Part shown: positions 19,071 to 29,760 of the stretch, piece by piece | How the letters are laid out: every line of letters starts with the position of its first letter | Position numbering within the stretch: the first letter of the stretch is position 1 | NCBI RefSeq assembly: GCF_001552215.1 | Contig: NZ_BCQT01000006.1 | Location: 912,984 to 976,983 of the forward strand | Source: Actinomadura macra NBRC 14102 | GTDB taxonomy: Bacteria; Actinomycetota; Actinomycetes; Streptosporangiales; Streptosporangiaceae | DNA length: 64,000 nt | Reading direction: 5' to 3' | The notes under the pieces: generated by a model | The model's input: the letters and a program-made list of their open reading frames with translations, nothing else | Told to the model about the DNA's origin: nothing | The model's database searches: none | Translations under genes and position numbers: made by a program

Positions 19071-19826
19071 TTATGTACACAGCGTCAGGGTGCGCTGGAT
19101 CTTGGCGGCGGTGGCCCGCATGTGGTGGGCGGACGCCTCGATCTTGGCCAGCCGGCTCGGGCGGCAGGAGACGGCGAGCGCGCCCACGGGGCCGGTGCCG
19201 TCGGCGACCGGGACGGCGGCGCAGCCGGTGCCGAGGGCGTACTCCTCGCGGTCGAGCGACAGGCCGTCGGGTGTGCTGAGCGAGCCCAGCAGCCGCCGGG
19301 GCTCGGTGATGGTGTGCGGGGTCAGGTCGACGAGCGGGTGCCGGGACAGGTAGTCGCGGCGGCGGTCCTCGTCGAGCTGGTTCAGCACGCACTTGCCGAT
19401 CGCGGTGGCGTGCGCGGCGTCGGCGAACCCGACCCACAGGTCGACGCGCGGGCTGCGGGGGCCGTCGGCGACGTCGATGAGCTGGATCTCGTCGTCCACG
19501 TGGAGGCTGAAGTAGGCCGCGACGTTCAGCTCGTCCCGCAGGGCGATCAGGGTCGGGCGGACGGCCGCGAGCACCTGCTGCATCCTGCTCTGCCCGTGCA
19601 GGGACTGGACGCGGTCGCCGAGCACCCACACGCCGTCCGACAGCCGCATGGCGTAGCCCTCGTGGGCGAGGGTGCGCAGCAGGTGGTACGTCGTGGCCAG
19701 GGGGAGCCGGGCCTCCCGGGCGAGCTGTTTGGCGGGCGCTCCGCTCGGATGCGACGCCACCGCCTCCATCAGATGCAGAGCACGCTGCACGGAGGCGATG
19801 AGAGTGGGTCTGCGTGTCTCATCCAT
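19071..19826 (-). CDS. IclR-family transcriptional regulator
   Basis: A 251-residue regulator. The N-terminal winged helix (about 10-70) contains IASVQRALHLMEAVASHPSGAPAKQLAREARLPLATTYHLLRTLAHEGYA. The effector domain has AHATAIGKCVLNQL, LDREEYALGTGCAAVPVADG and VGALAVSC, all characteristic IclR motifs. The ATG chosen gives MDETRRPTL; an upstream ATG adds 12 residues. It is divergent from the acyl-CoA dehydrogenase gene, which it may control. Its TAA directly abuts repeat A copy 1. Confidence 0.9.
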   Translation of the reverse strand: MDETRRPTLIASVQRALHLMEAVASHPSGAPAKQLAREARLPLATTYHLLRTLAHEGYAMRLSDGVWVLGDRVQSLHGQSRMQQVLAAVRPTLIALRDELNVAAYFSLHVDDEIQLIDVADGPRSPRVDLWVGFADAAHATAIGKCVLNQLDEDRRRDYLSRHPLVDLTPHTITEPRRLLGSLSTPDGLSLDREEYALGTGCAAVPVADGTGPVGALAVSCRPSRLAKIEASAHHMRATAAKIQRTLTLCT

Positions 19827-19905
19827 CACGCACAGCGAACCCTTCAGGCACGGGCGGGTCAAGGGCTTTGGCGGTACACGTCCATTGCATCACTTCTGGT
19901 GGTTG

Positions 19906-19924
19906 TTCGGAATGGTTTCGCGAA
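19906..19924. promoter_or_regulatory. candidate operator between IclR gene and acyl-CoA dehydrogenase gene
   Basis: TTCGGAA is followed 4 bases later by the perfect 8-base palindrome TTCGCGAA in the divergent intergenic region. IclR proteins bind short palindromes near their own promoter, so this is a reasonable but unproven target. Confidence 0.25.
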
Positions 19925-20016
19925 TCGCACGCGACACGCCAGTCCGACCAAGACTACCCAGAGGTCAACCGGGGAGTAACTTCAGGATGGAGGGAAGTCG
20001 CTTCAAAGGAGCCGGC

Positions 20017-21985
20017 ATGAGCCAGCCGAGTCACAGCCCGGATCCCGTGGACGAACGGACCGCCCGAAAGGTCGCTGAGGAGGCGCGCGAAACCGAATGG
20101 CGGCTGCCCAGCTTCGGAAAACAGCTCTTCCTGGGTGATTTCCGTCTTGATCTTATTCATCCTCATCCGCGCCCCGACAACGAGGGACGGCGCCGGGGTG
20201 AGGAATTCCTGACCCGGCTTACCGAATTCTGTGCGACGAAGGTCGATCCGGCACTGATCGAACGGCAATCCCGCATTCCGGATGACGTGATCGCGGGATT
20301 GCGGTCGCTCGGCGCCCTCGGTATGAAGGTTCCGGAGCGCTATGGCGGGCTCGGTCTCAGCCAGCTCTACTACGGCCGCGCCCTGATGGTCGTCGCGTCG
20401 GTCAGCCCCGCGCTCGGGGCCCTGCTGTCGGCGCACCAGTCCATCGGCGTCCCGCAGCCGGTCAAGTTGTTCGGCACGCAGGAGCAGAAGGACGTCTGGC
20501 TGCCGCGCTGCGCCCGCGAGATCAGCGCGTTCCTGCTCACCGAGCCCGATGTCGGGTCCGACCCGGCGCGGCTGCGCGCCACGGCCGTCCCGGACGGCGA
20601 CTCCTACGTCCTCAACGGCGTCAAGCTGTGGACGACCAACGGCGTCGTCGCCGACCTCGTCGTCGTGATGGCGCGCGTCCCGAAGTCCGGCGAGCACCGC
20701 GGCGGCATCTCCGCGTTCATCGTCGACATGGCCTCCGGCGGTATCACCGTCGAGAACCGCAACGCCTTCATGGGGTTGCGCGGCATCGAGAACGGCGTCA
20801 CCCGCTTCCACGACGTGCGCGTGCCGGCGGCCAACCTGATCGGCGCCGAGGGCGCGGGCTTGAAGATCGCGCTGACCACGCTCAACACCGGGCGGCTGTC
20901 GCTCCCCGCGACCTGCGCGGCGAGCGCCAAGTGGGCCGCCAGGATCGCGCGTGAGTGGTGCGGGGGAGCGCGTCCAGTGGGGGCGTCCGGTCGGCGAGCA
21001 CGAGGCGGTGTCCAGGAAGATCGCGTTCATCTCGGCGACCGCGTACGCGCTGGAGGCCATCCTCGACCTGTCCGGGCAGCTCGCGGACGACGAGCGGGGC
21101 GACATCCGGATCGAGGCGGCGCTGGCCAAGCTGTGGTCGTCGGAGATGGCCTGCCGGGTCGCCGACGAGCTGGTGCAGCTGCGCGGCGGCCGCGGGTACG
21201 AGACCGCCGAGTCGCTCGCGGCCCGCGGCGAGCGCGGCGTGCCCGCCGAGCAGGTGCTCCGCGACCTGCGCATCAACCGGATCTTCGAGGGCTCCACCGA
21301 GATCATGCATCTGCTGATCGCCCGCGAGGCGGTGGACGCGCACCTGTCGGTGGCGGGCGACGTCATCGACCCCGGCGCCTCCCCCGGGCGCAAGGCGCGC
21401 GCGGCGGCGCGGGCGGGCGGCTTCTACGCGCGATGGCTGCCGACGCTGGTCACCGGCGCGGGGCAGCGCCCGCGCTCCTACGGCGAGTTCGGGCCGCTGG
21501 CGCGGCACCTGCGCTACGTCGAGCGCGCGTCCCGCAAGCTCGCCCGGTCGATCTTCTACGCGGCGGGACGCTGGCAGGGCGGCCTGGAGTACCGGCAGGG
21601 CTTCCTCGGCCGGATGGTCGACATCGGCGCCGAGCTGTACGCCATGAGCGCCGTGTGCGTGCGGGCGCACGCCGACGCCTCGCCGGACGGTCCCCTCGCG
21701 GGTTCCGGGCCGGGCGGCACCGGACCGGCGACGGCGCCCGGCGCGTCCGCCCTGCTGCTCGCGGACGCGTTCTGCCGGCAGGCGCGCGTCCGCGTGGAGG
21801 AACTGTTCGAGGGACTCTGGCGCAACACCGACGCGATGGACGTGAAGCTGGCGCGCGCCGTCCTCGCCGGCGACTTCGCCTGGGTGGAGGAAGGGGTGCT
21901 CGACCCGTCCATTCCCGGGCCGTGGATCGCCGCGTCCGACCCCGGCCCGAGCGGCAGGGAGACCGTTCACCGCACCATCGAGTAA
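20017..21985 (+). pseudogene. long acyl-CoA dehydrogenase interrupted by a frameshift
   Basis: FAD-dependent acyl-CoA dehydrogenase of about 655 residues with the extended C terminus of VLCAD-like enzymes. Residues 1-311 run in one frame: FLLTEPDVGSDPARLRATAV and LWTTNGVVADLVVVMARVP are the FAD/substrate motifs. After AARIAREW the homology moves to the +1 frame (ERVQWGRPVGEHEAVSRKIAF) and continues to the catalytic-Glu segment RIFEGSTEIMHLL and the extra C-terminal domain. Removing one G from the run of five at 20962-20966 restores a single frame. The ATG has AAAGGAG at 20005-20011. Codon use around residues 40-90 is less GC-rich than in neighbouring genes. Real mutation or sequencing error cannot be told apart here. 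Confidence 0.85.
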
Positions 21986-22157
21986 CTCTCCGTCGCCAAA
22001 AGAAGACTATCCGCATGCAATCCGAGCGCAAAGGAGATAGTTTTCTCACCGGTGACCGACCGCGGCGTACCGCCCGTTCCCGGATCGGGCGGTGCGCTGC
22101 GGTTTTCGCTGCGGATTCGCTGCGATGGGGTGCGATGGGGAGAGGAGCGGCGGCGGG

Positions 22158-23024
22158 ATGCTCAACGTCATCCTCGACGACACGCGCGACCCGGCGCGCA
22201 ACCTCGCCCTCGACGAAGCCCTGGTCCGCGCCGCCGCGCTGCGCGTCCGCACCTCGCGCGTCCCCGCGCCGCGCGTCCCGGCCCCCCGCGGACCCGCCTC
22301 GCCCCCGCACATCCCGGCTCCGCGCACCGCCGTCCGGCGCGGCGAGGATCCGCTCGATGCCGCCCGGGGTGTCGCGGCGCACTCCGCGCCGCCCGTCCTG
22401 CGCGTCTGGCAGAACTCGCCGAGCGTGGTGGTGGGCCGCTTCCAGAACGTCGCGCGCGCGGTCGACCTGGTCGCCTGTGCCCGCGACGGCATCGACGTCG
22501 TGCGTCGCGCGACCGGCGGCGGGGCGATCTGCTTCGACTCCGGCACGCTCGCGTTCAGCCTCGTCCAGCGCCCGGGGCACCGCGTCGCGCTGGACGCGCT
22601 GGTGATCTCGGCCCTCGAAGGGCTCGGCATGCCGGGCGACGCGCTCCGGGACGGCCGGGTGGTGCAGGCCGCGACGCTGCGGACGAGGGACGCCTGCCTC
22701 ACCCACGTCGCCGTCCAGGTGCGCTCCGCCCTCCGCGTCGCCGGGAGCAGGACCGCGCACCGCTGCACCGCGTCCGGCGTCCGCCCGGCGGCCGGGACGC
22801 GGCCGGCGCTCGCCGACCTCGGCGCGGGGATGACGGTGGACGCGGTCCGCGCGGCGGTGCTCGGCGCGGTCATGAACGAGTTCGGCACCGCCCGAACACG
22901 CCACCCGGACGCGGTGGAGCGTGCGGTCCGTGACCACCTCCACGCGGTGCGCTACGGTGATCTGGCCTGGCATCTCACCGGCCCGCGCACGGCGGCGGCG
23001 AGGCAGTTCAGCGGCCGCAGCTGA
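22158..23024 (+). CDS. lipoate-protein ligase A-like protein
   Basis: A 288-residue member of the biotin/lipoate A/B ligase fold. NVILDDTRDPARNLALDEALVRAA opens the domain, RVWQNSPSVVVGRFQNV and VVRRATGGGAICFDSGTLAFSLV form the substrate-binding signature (RRxTGGGA). Between about residues 30 and 75 there is an Arg/Pro/Ala insert (RVPAPRVPAPRGPA) not expected in the family. The position where LplA has its essential Lys (K-x-x-G-S) appears as RVAGSR, so activity is uncertain. The ATG has AGAGGAG upstream. It lies between the acyl-CoA dehydrogenase and a methyltransferase on the same strand. Confidence 0.75.
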   Translation: MLNVILDDTRDPARNLALDEALVRAAALRVRTSRVPAPRVPAPRGPASPPHIPAPRTAVRRGEDPLDAARGVAAHSAPPVLRVWQNSPSVVVGRFQNVARAVDLVACARDGIDVVRRATGGGAICFDSGTLAFSLVQRPGHRVALDALVISALEGLGMPGDALRDGRVVQAATLRTRDACLTHVAVQVRSALRVAGSRTAHRCTASGVRPAAGTRPALADLGAGMTVDAVRAAVLGAVMNEFGTARTRHPDAVERAVRDHLHAVRYGDLAWHLTGPRTAAARQFSGRS

Positions 23025-23175
23025 ACGGCCTGCGGGCGTCTTGACGCCAGAGCACCCGTACGGATGGGTAGACTGTCCCGACCTTGCGCCAGAGATCGGA
23101 CCATCCCGGGGGGATCCGGTCCCTCGATCCGGCGAACAAGAAGCCGAACGCCAACGCACCCAGCGAGCGGGAAGT

Positions 23176-23994
23176 ATGCAGCCACCTGGTCAGAAGAAGT
23201 CCATCGCAGGCACCCTCCTCAGCCTCATCGGCAGCCGGCAGCAGCCCGGCGCTGCCGGTTCCCCGGCGGGTGAGGACGATCTCGTCCAGCCCGCCGCCGG
23301 CGAGGGCGCTCTGGAGAACCATCTCGGCGGCGACGAGGCCCGCAACTACCGCAAGTACGAGTACGACACGGTCGCGCCGCATGTGGGGCGCTCGCTGCTG
23401 GAGATCGGGTCCGGGCTCGGGCACTTCTCCGAGCAGTTCGCCGGACGGCTCGACTACCTCGTCGTCAGCGACAACGACCCCTACTGCGTGGGCGAGCTGC
23501 GCAAGCGCTACGAGGGCAACGACGACGTCGAGGTCATCGACCTGGAACTGCCGGCCGAGGTGAACATCCGGCAGAAGGTCGACACCGTCGTGATGATGAA
23601 CGTCCTGGAGCACATCAAGGACGACACGCAGGCGCTGCGTGACCTGGCGTCGGTCACCCTGCCCGGCGGCCGCATCGTCATCTGGGTCCCCGGCTACATG
23701 CAGCTCTACGGGGACTTCGACCGCAAGGTCGGGCATGTCACCCGGTACACGCCGGCGACGCTGGAGGCCAGCGTCCGCGCGGCCGGGCTCGTCCCCGAGG
23801 TGCTCAAGCCCATCAACTTCCTGGGCGGCATCGCCTGGTGGTTCGCCGTCCGCCGCGGCGGCGCCGGCTACCCCGACCCCAGGCTCGTCAAGATCTATGA
23901 CCGGACGGTGGTGCCGCTCACGCGGGGCATCGAGCGGCTGATCAGGCCGCCGTTCGGCCAGACGGTCTTCTGCGTCGCTCGCGTCCCGCGCTGA
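23176..23994 (+). CDS. class I SAM-dependent methyltransferase
   Basis: A 272-residue methyltransferase. Motif I is SLLEIGSGLGHFSEQ, the acidic ribose-binding end of strand 2 is LVVSDNDPY, and VDTVVMMNVLEHIKDDTQALRDLASVTLPGGRIVIWVPG is the post-I to motif III segment of methyltransf_11/23-type enzymes. The first 45 residues are a Gly/Ala/Gln-rich variable leader. The ATG has GGGAAG upstream and begins MQPPGQKK. Substrate unknown. A strong terminator follows. Confidence 0.85.
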   Translation: MQPPGQKKSIAGTLLSLIGSRQQPGAAGSPAGEDDLVQPAAGEGALENHLGGDEARNYRKYEYDTVAPHVGRSLLEIGSGLGHFSEQFAGRLDYLVVSDNDPYCVGELRKRYEGNDDVEVIDLELPAEVNIRQKVDTVVMMNVLEHIKDDTQALRDLASVTLPGGRIVIWVPGYMQLYGDFDRKVGHVTRYTPATLEASVRAAGLVPEVLKPINFLGGIAWWFAVRRGGAGYPDPRLVKIYDRTVVPLTRGIERLIRPPFGQTVFCVARVPR

Positions 23995-24018
23995 CCATCA
24001 CGACAGAACGTCCCGAGA

Positions 24019-24048
24019 GGGCGGGCCACCTGGGGTGGTCCGCCCTTT
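24019..24048 (+). terminator. intrinsic terminator after the methyltransferase gene
   Basis: GGGCGGGCCACC, a TGG loop, and GGTGGTCCGCCC form a 12-base-pair stem with one G-U wobble, followed by TTT. It lies 25 bases after the methyltransferase stop. Confidence 0.8.
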
Positions 24049-24342
24049 CCCCTACTCCGGGGCATCCGAGGGCAGACCATTGTGTCGGTCATCGCACGGA
24101 ATTCCGGCGAAGACGCGTCTAGGTATACGTATTCGCGCCGGTCCCGATGCGCGAGGGGACCCCGGACAAGCAGACTGGTCAGTGGCCGGACGGGTCACGG
24201 GCCGCCTCTCCAGACGGAGAAGCACCGTCTGCTTCCGCGGACCGCGATCACGAAGGCCAGCCACTGAAAGTTCCCGTGTGGTCCGACGGTTCGGTGGCGG
24301 GAGCCCGGGAGGGGAGGCGCCCGCCATCGAACCCGGACGGGT
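24049..24342. other. intergenic region, no gene recognised
   Basis: This stretch lies between the methyltransferase terminator and the stop of the minus-strand enoyl-CoA hydratase gene. Open frames exist on both strands but show no ribosome-binding site, family motif or consistent third-position GC bias. A short AGACGG...CCGTCT inverted repeat is present. Nothing else was found. Confidence 0.4.
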
Positions 24343-25131
24343 TCAACGCCCCCGGAACTCGGGGGGCCGCCTCTCCAGGAACGCGGCGATGCCCTCGCGG
24401 GCGTCCTCGGTCGCGGCCAGCTCAGCCAGCTCGCCGAGCAGGTACTCCACCTGCTCCTCCAGCGGCCGGCCCTCGACGGCGAAGAACGCGTCCCGGCCCC
24501 GGCGCAGCCCGAGCGGGCTCTTGCCGGCGATGGTACGGGCCAGCTCGTCCACCCTCGCGTCCAGTTCCGCGCGCGGGACGACCTCGGTGACCAGCCCGAT
24601 CTCCCGCCCCTCGGCCGCGGTGATCCGCGCACCGGTGTAGTACAGCTTGAACGCGTGCTTCGGCGCGACGTTCCGGTCGATGATCGCCATGATCATCATG
24701 GGCCAGAGCCCCACGTTCACCTCGGGCGTGGCGAGGTGGACATCGTCCGCCGCGACCACCAGATCGCACGCCGCCGCCAGCCCCAGCCCACCCGCCACGG
24801 CGTGCCCGGCGAGCCGCGCGATGATCGGCTTGCCCAGCCTCGGGAACGCCGTGAACAGCCGGAAGGGCGCGCTGTCCCGGACGGCGGCCGCGCCGCCCAC
24901 CGCGCGCCCGCCGGCCTGGGCCAGCCCGCCGAGATCGGCTCCCGCGCAGAAGGCCCGCTCCCCCGCCCCGGTCAGGACGATGACGCGGACGCCGTCATCG
25001 TCCTTGGCGCGCTCGAACGCGGCGAGCAGCTCACCGATCATCCGGTCGTCGAGCGCGTTGCGGGCCGAGGGCCGGTTCAGCGTGATCCGTGCGACCCGTT
25101 CGTCCACCTCGTAGAGGATCGTCTCGTCCAT
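24343..25131 (-). CDS. enoyl-CoA hydratase/isomerase family protein
   Basis: A 262-residue crotonase-fold protein. ITLNRPSARNALDDRMI opens the fold; the CoA/oxyanion motifs are RAFCAGADLGGLA and GHAVAGGLGLAAACDLVVAADD. The second catalytic position is Glu in ATPEVNVGLWP, while the first (GGLGLA) lacks the usual Glu, so hydratase activity is not assured and isomerase, hydrolase or other crotonase chemistry is possible. The ATG lies 23 bases after the thiolase stop, consistent with one fatty-acid or amino-acid degradation operon. Confidence 0.88.
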   Translation of the reverse strand: MDETILYEVDERVARITLNRPSARNALDDRMIGELLAAFERAKDDDGVRVIVLTGAGERAFCAGADLGGLAQAGGRAVGGAAAVRDSAPFRLFTAFPRLGKPIIARLAGHAVAGGLGLAAACDLVVAADDVHLATPEVNVGLWPMMIMAIIDRNVAPKHAFKLYYTGARITAAEGREIGLVTEVVPRAELDARVDELARTIAGKSPLGLRRGRDAFFAVEGRPLEEQVEYLLGELAELAATEDAREGIAAFLERRPPEFRGR

Positions 25132-25154
25132 GTCCTCGGCCGGCTTCGCGGTGA

Positions 25155-26300
<1,146 letters not shown>

Positions 26301-26362
26301 TTCGCCTCCAAAGCAGGGGTTGGGAACTCGAAACCGAGTGGGATTCGGTTGTCAGTATGAGA

Positions 26363-28432
26363 TTACCTCGCGGACGGCGCAACGCCATGTGAGCTGGATC
26401 TCGGACCGCAGATCTCGTGCCCGTCCGCGTCATCCCCGAGGGACGCCTGGGTGAGCTGCGTCAGGACGTCCGCCAGTTCAGGATGCTCCTCGGGCGACCA
26501 GCCCTCCAGGTGCCGCGCGAGCCAGGCCCGGCGGACGGCGAACAAACGCTCGGCGGCCGCCCGCCCGGACGGGGTGATGGCGAGCACGCCGTCCCGCCGC
26601 TCGACATGGCCGGCCTCGACGAGCCGGTCGACGTACGGGCGACCGTGCTCGACGGTGATACCGGCGCGCTCGGCGAGATCCGTGCCCGCGACCGTCCCGT
26701 CCTTGGCGATCCTGCACAGTGCCCACATGCTGCCGGCCGTCAGGTCGACCCCCGCGAGCCTGCCCAGTCGGTCGTAGAGCTCCAGCGCCCGCGCGTCCCT
26801 GCGCATCAGCTCGCTCAGCGCCCGCTCGATCTCATGCCTGGACGACCGGACGGTCGGCGCCCCACCGAAGCCCTCGCCGTAGTCGGGGGCCTGCGCCGTC
26901 GCCCGCAGAGGGACCTCACGCAGGAACAGCGTCAGCAGGAACGCCACCGCCGCGACGGGGACGGCCCAGAAGAACACGGTGTCGATCGACTGCGCGTACG
27001 CGTGCAGGACGGCGTCCTTCACCTGCGCCGGATACCGGTCCAGCAGCTTGGGATTGCCCTGGACCGCGGCGGGGTCGAAGCCCGGCGGAAGAATACGGTC
27101 CTTGGCGAGGTCCTCGACGTGCCCGGCGAGCCTGTTGCTGAACACCGATCCGAACACCGCGACACCGAACGAGCCACCGATCTGCCGGAAGAACGTCACC
27201 CCCGACGTCGCGGAGCCCAGGTCCCGATACGACACCGAGTTCTGCACAGCGATGACGAGCACCTGCATGACCAGCCCCAGCCCGAAACCGAGCAGCGCGA
27301 AACACAGGCTCATGGACAGCGTCGAGGAATCCTCGTCCAACCGGGAGCACAGGTAGAGCGCCACCGCGATGATCGGCGTGCCGACGACCGGGAAGACCTT
27401 GTACCGGCCGAACTTGCTGATCAGCTGGCCCGACCCGATCGAACTGCACAGCATCCCGAGCATCATCGGCAGCAGATGGACGCCCGACAGCGTCGGCGAG
27501 ACCCCGTGCACGACCTGAAGGAAGATCGGCAGGAACGTCAGCGCCCCGAACATCGCGAAGCCGACCGCGAAGCTGATCGCCGAACCGAGCGAGAACACCG
27601 AGTTGCCGAGCAGCCGCGGCGGCATGACCGGCTCGGCCGCCCGCCGCTCGACGAGCAGCCACACCCCGATCAGCACGACCGCGGCGGCCCCGAGCCCGAT
27701 GATCTGCGGCGAGATCCAGTCATAGCGGGTACCGCCCCAGGTCGCCGTCAGCACGAGCCCGACCGACCAGCCCACGATCAGCAGCGTGCCGAGATAGTCG
27801 ATACGGTGCCGCTCCCGCCGCTCGGCCGCGTGCAGCACGGCCGCGATCACCACCAGCGCCACGACACCGATCGGCACGTTGATGTAGAACACCCAGCGCC
27901 ACGACAGGTTGTCGACGAACCAGCCGCCCAGCAGCGGCCCGCACACACTGGCCACACCGAAGACGGCGCCGAACAACCCCTGGTACCGGCCCCGCTCACG
28001 CGGCGGCACCACATCCCCGACGATCGCGACGACGAGCACCATCAGGCCCCCGCCACCGAGGCCCTGGAGCGCCCGGAACCCGATCAGCTGCGTCATGTCC
28101 TGCGCGATACCGCACAGCGCCGACCCGATCAGGAAGATCACGATGGACGTCTGGAACAGCCGCTTGCGTCCGTACTGATCGCCGAGCTTGCCCCACAGCG
28201 GCGTCGACGCCGTCGACGAGAGCAGGTACGCCGTCACCACCCACGACAGGTGATTGAGTCCCCCAAGGTCGCTGACGATCGTCGGCAAGGCCGTCGACAC
28301 GATCGTCTGATCCAGCGCGGCGAGCAACATCGCCAACATGAGCGCGCCCAGGATGACGTACAGCTCTCGTTTGTTTGCAGTGCCCTTGGCGTCAGGCCCT
28401 GGGGGCCTTCCTTCAACGGGCACTGCGGCCAT
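26363..28432 (-). CDS. DHA2-type MFS efflux pump fused to a C-terminal MarR-like domain
   Basis: A 689-residue protein. The first roughly 505 residues are a 14-helix drug:H+ antiporter: [22 protein letters not shown] (motif D1-like), [13 protein letters not shown], and [14 protein letters not shown]. After a linker (about 510-540) comes a winged-helix segment, [98 protein letters not shown], matching the MarR layout. Start codon and the first roughly 14 residues ([14 protein letters not shown]) are encoded inside repeat family B; no start codon follows before the first helix. The substrate is unknown. Confidence 0.82.
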   Translation of the reverse strand: MAAVPVEGRPPGPDAKGTANKRELYVILGALMLAMLLAALDQTIVSTALPTIVSDLGGLNHLSWVVTAYLLSSTASTPLWGKLGDQYGRKRLFQTSIVIFLIGSALCGIAQDMTQLIGFRALQGLGGGGLMVLVVAIVGDVVPPRERGRYQGLFGAVFGVASVCGPLLGGWFVDNLSWRWVFYINVPIGVVALVVIAAVLHAAERRERHRIDYLGTLLIVGWSVGLVLTATWGGTRYDWISPQIIGLGAAAVVLIGVWLLVERRAAEPVMPPRLLGNSVFSLGSAISFAVGFAMFGALTFLPIFLQVVHGVSPTLSGVHLLPMMLGMLCSSIGSGQLISKFGRYKVFPVVGTPIIAVALYLCSRLDEDSSTLSMSLCFALLGFGLGLVMQVLVIAVQNSVSYRDLGSATSGVTFFRQIGGSFGVAVFGSVFSNRLAGHVEDLAKDRILPPGFDPAAVQGNPKLLDRYPAQVKDAVLHAYAQSIDTVFFWAVPVAAVAFLLTLFLREVPLRATAQAPDYGEGFGGAPTVRSSRHEIERALSELMRRDARALELYDRLGRLAGVDLTAGSMWALCRIAKDGTVAGTDLAERAGITVEHGRPYVDRLVEAGHVERRDGVLAITPSGRAAAERLFAVRRAWLARHLEGWSPEEHPELADVLTQLTQASLGDDADGHEICGPRSSSHGVAPSAR

Positions 28433-28514
28433 CGCTGCATCGCTCCCGACTCGCCCCAGAGGGCTCGCTCCGCGATCAGTTGCTCGCAGGCTCGCAACTG
28501 CCTTCGGACGCGAT
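28391..28514. repeat. family B repeat, copy 1
   Basis: About 125 bases sharing a clear but diverged pattern with copy 2: a GGSCCTBSSGGCC start, then ATCGCTGCATCGCT, CGACTCGCCC, GAGGGCTCGCT, CGCGATCAG, a small hairpin of CTCGC repeats and CGCGAT at the end. The copy contains the start codon of the efflux-pump gene on the minus strand, so the element overlaps coding sequence. Confidence 0.65.
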
Positions 28515-28601
28515 GGCCCAGTTAAGGTCGTTGACGCTTCTGGTTACAACCTGTCCGATGGCCGCGCCTTTATGCCAGTACTTACTGCACCGCCCTCGGC
28601 G

Positions 28602-28730
28602 GTCGGGCCTGGCGGCCCTCCCTTCCACGGGCATCGCGGCGATCGCTGCATCGCTTTCGACTCGCCCTGGAGGGCTCGCTTCGCGATCAGGTTCTCGCAC
28701 GCTCGAACCTGGCTTCGCACGCGATCGCAA
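28602..28730. repeat. family B repeat, copy 2
   Basis: Second copy, same direction, starting about 211 bases after copy 1. It shares GATCGCTGCATCGCT, ACTCGCCCTGGAGGGCTCGCT and TTCGCGATCAGG, and has an internal GGTTC...GAACC hairpin. The stretch from here to repeat A copy 2 (28731-28861) has no gene and holds only degenerate similar motifs (TTCTCGCTTCGCTGAACC). Confidence 0.65.
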
Positions 28731-28861
28731 CGTGGTGGTCGGTTGTCCCTTGGCGTTACCACCTGTGCTTCGGCGCCTCGCGGCACTGGTTCTCGCTTCG
28801 CTGAACCTGTTTCGTCGCGTGATCGTCTTGGGCCAGTGCCTGTTGCCCGGTGTCCTCAACT

Positions 28862-29039
28862 GTCGCGCGAGCGCGTTACCTGACCGGCGGGGCGATGCCG
28901 GAGGCGAGCCCCGCCGGGAAGATCGCGAAGCGAGGTCGCGCTCGCCCAAGCACGGTCAGGGGCGAGCCGCCAGGCGAGTCCTTGGGCCAGGTTTGCATGA
29001 ACACAGCCGCCAGGCGAGTCCTTGGGCCGGGATGCAATC
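28862..29039 (-). repeat. family A intergenic repeat, copy 2 (two-module form)
   Basis: Same element and orientation relative to its neighbour as copy 1: on the minus strand it starts three bases after the stop of the small membrane-protein gene (GCATCCCGGCCC) and ends CGCGCTCGCGCGAC. It keeps the GCTCGCCC-type and GGGGC-type hairpins, and carries the same duplicated GCCGCCAGGCGAGTCCTTGGG module as copy 1. Confidence 0.8.
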
Positions 29040-29042
29040 AGC

Positions 29043-29492
29043 TCAGTCCTGCGAGCGGCGGAGGAGGGCGCTCACACGCTTGACCCTGCCGGCGCTGCGG
29101 TTGAGTTCGTCCTTGGCGACCTTGGCCGCGCCTAGCGCGGCGGCGCTTGCGGCTACGCCGATCGCGCCCGCGGTGGCCCAGATCGGGAGGCCGGGACGCG
29201 TCCGCAGGCCGCTCAGGGTGTCGGCGGAGTCGACGGCGAGGCCGATTCGGGCCCAGAGGCGGCGGCCGTTGGGGTCGCTGAACAGGTAGCCGGCGCCCAG
29301 GGCCATCTCCCGGGCGCCGAACAGCCGGGTCATGTAGTCGCGGCCGGGGTCGGAGCCGCTCATGCCCGCGATCCTGCCGGTCAGTCCCGGAGCGGTCAGC
29401 GCTGCCAGGCCGAGGGCGACGCGGGTGCGCGCCATGGTGAGCATGAGGCCGTCCAGCGTGTCCCGGCCGTCTGTTTCCTTCGCATCTGCCAC
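29043..29492 (-). CDS. small membrane protein, DUF4267-like
   Basis: A 149-residue protein with hydrophobic segments near LMLTMARTRVALGLAALTAPG, MALGAGYLF and LPIWATAGAIGVAASAAALGAA. The motif TRLFGAREMALGAGYL resembles DUF4267-type membrane proteins, whose function is unknown. The C terminus is basic (KRVSALLRRSQD). The GTG start has no strong ribosome-binding site. The stop codon is next to repeat A copy 2. Confidence 0.7.
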   Translation of the reverse strand: MADAKETDGRDTLDGLMLTMARTRVALGLAALTAPGLTGRIAGMSGSDPGRDYMTRLFGAREMALGAGYLFSDPNGRRLWARIGLAVDSADTLSGLRTRPGLPIWATAGAIGVAASAAALGAAKVAKDELNRSAGRVKRVSALLRRSQD

Positions 29493-29598
29493 ATCGGTGA
29501 GGTTATCGGCAGGCGCACCCCGCGGGAGGACCGGATAACCCCGTCCTTACACGTCTAAGGTTCTAGGAGGCGGCAGTCCCTCCGGAACGAAGGTGGCC

Positions 29599-29760
29599 AT
29601 GGAAGGCATCCTGAGCCTCGTCGTCATATCCCTCCTCGCCGCGTTCTGCGTGCGCTGGGCAGCGGTGCGGCTGCGCGTGCCCGCGCCGACGAGGGTCGCG
29701 GTGATCATCGTGTTCGTGCTGGTCGTCGGGGCGCTGTACGGACAGTCCCTGAACGGCTGA
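29599..29760 (+). CDS. short single-family membrane protein (53 residues)
   Basis: MEGILSLVVISLLAAFCVRW opens a 53-residue protein with two hydrophobic stretches, the second VAVIIVFVLVVGALYG, ending QSLNG. A GGAGG lies 27-31 bases upstream and GAAGGTGG just before the ATG. It is too short for family assignment but has a clean start and stop, two plausible helices, and fills the space between divergent neighbours. Confidence 0.5.
   Translation: MEGILSLVVISLLAAFCVRWAAVRLRVPAPTRVAVIIVFVLVVGALYGQSLNG

Noticed and set aside
20950..22605. Continuation of the first acyl-CoA dehydrogenase frame after the frameshift
   Set aside because: Translates to Arg/Pro/Gly-rich nonsense; the homology is in the +1 frame.
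28441..28861. Region upstream of the efflux pump as a degraded transposase or small genes
   Set aside because: Short open frames here are repeats in several frames and have no transposase motifs (DDE, HUH).
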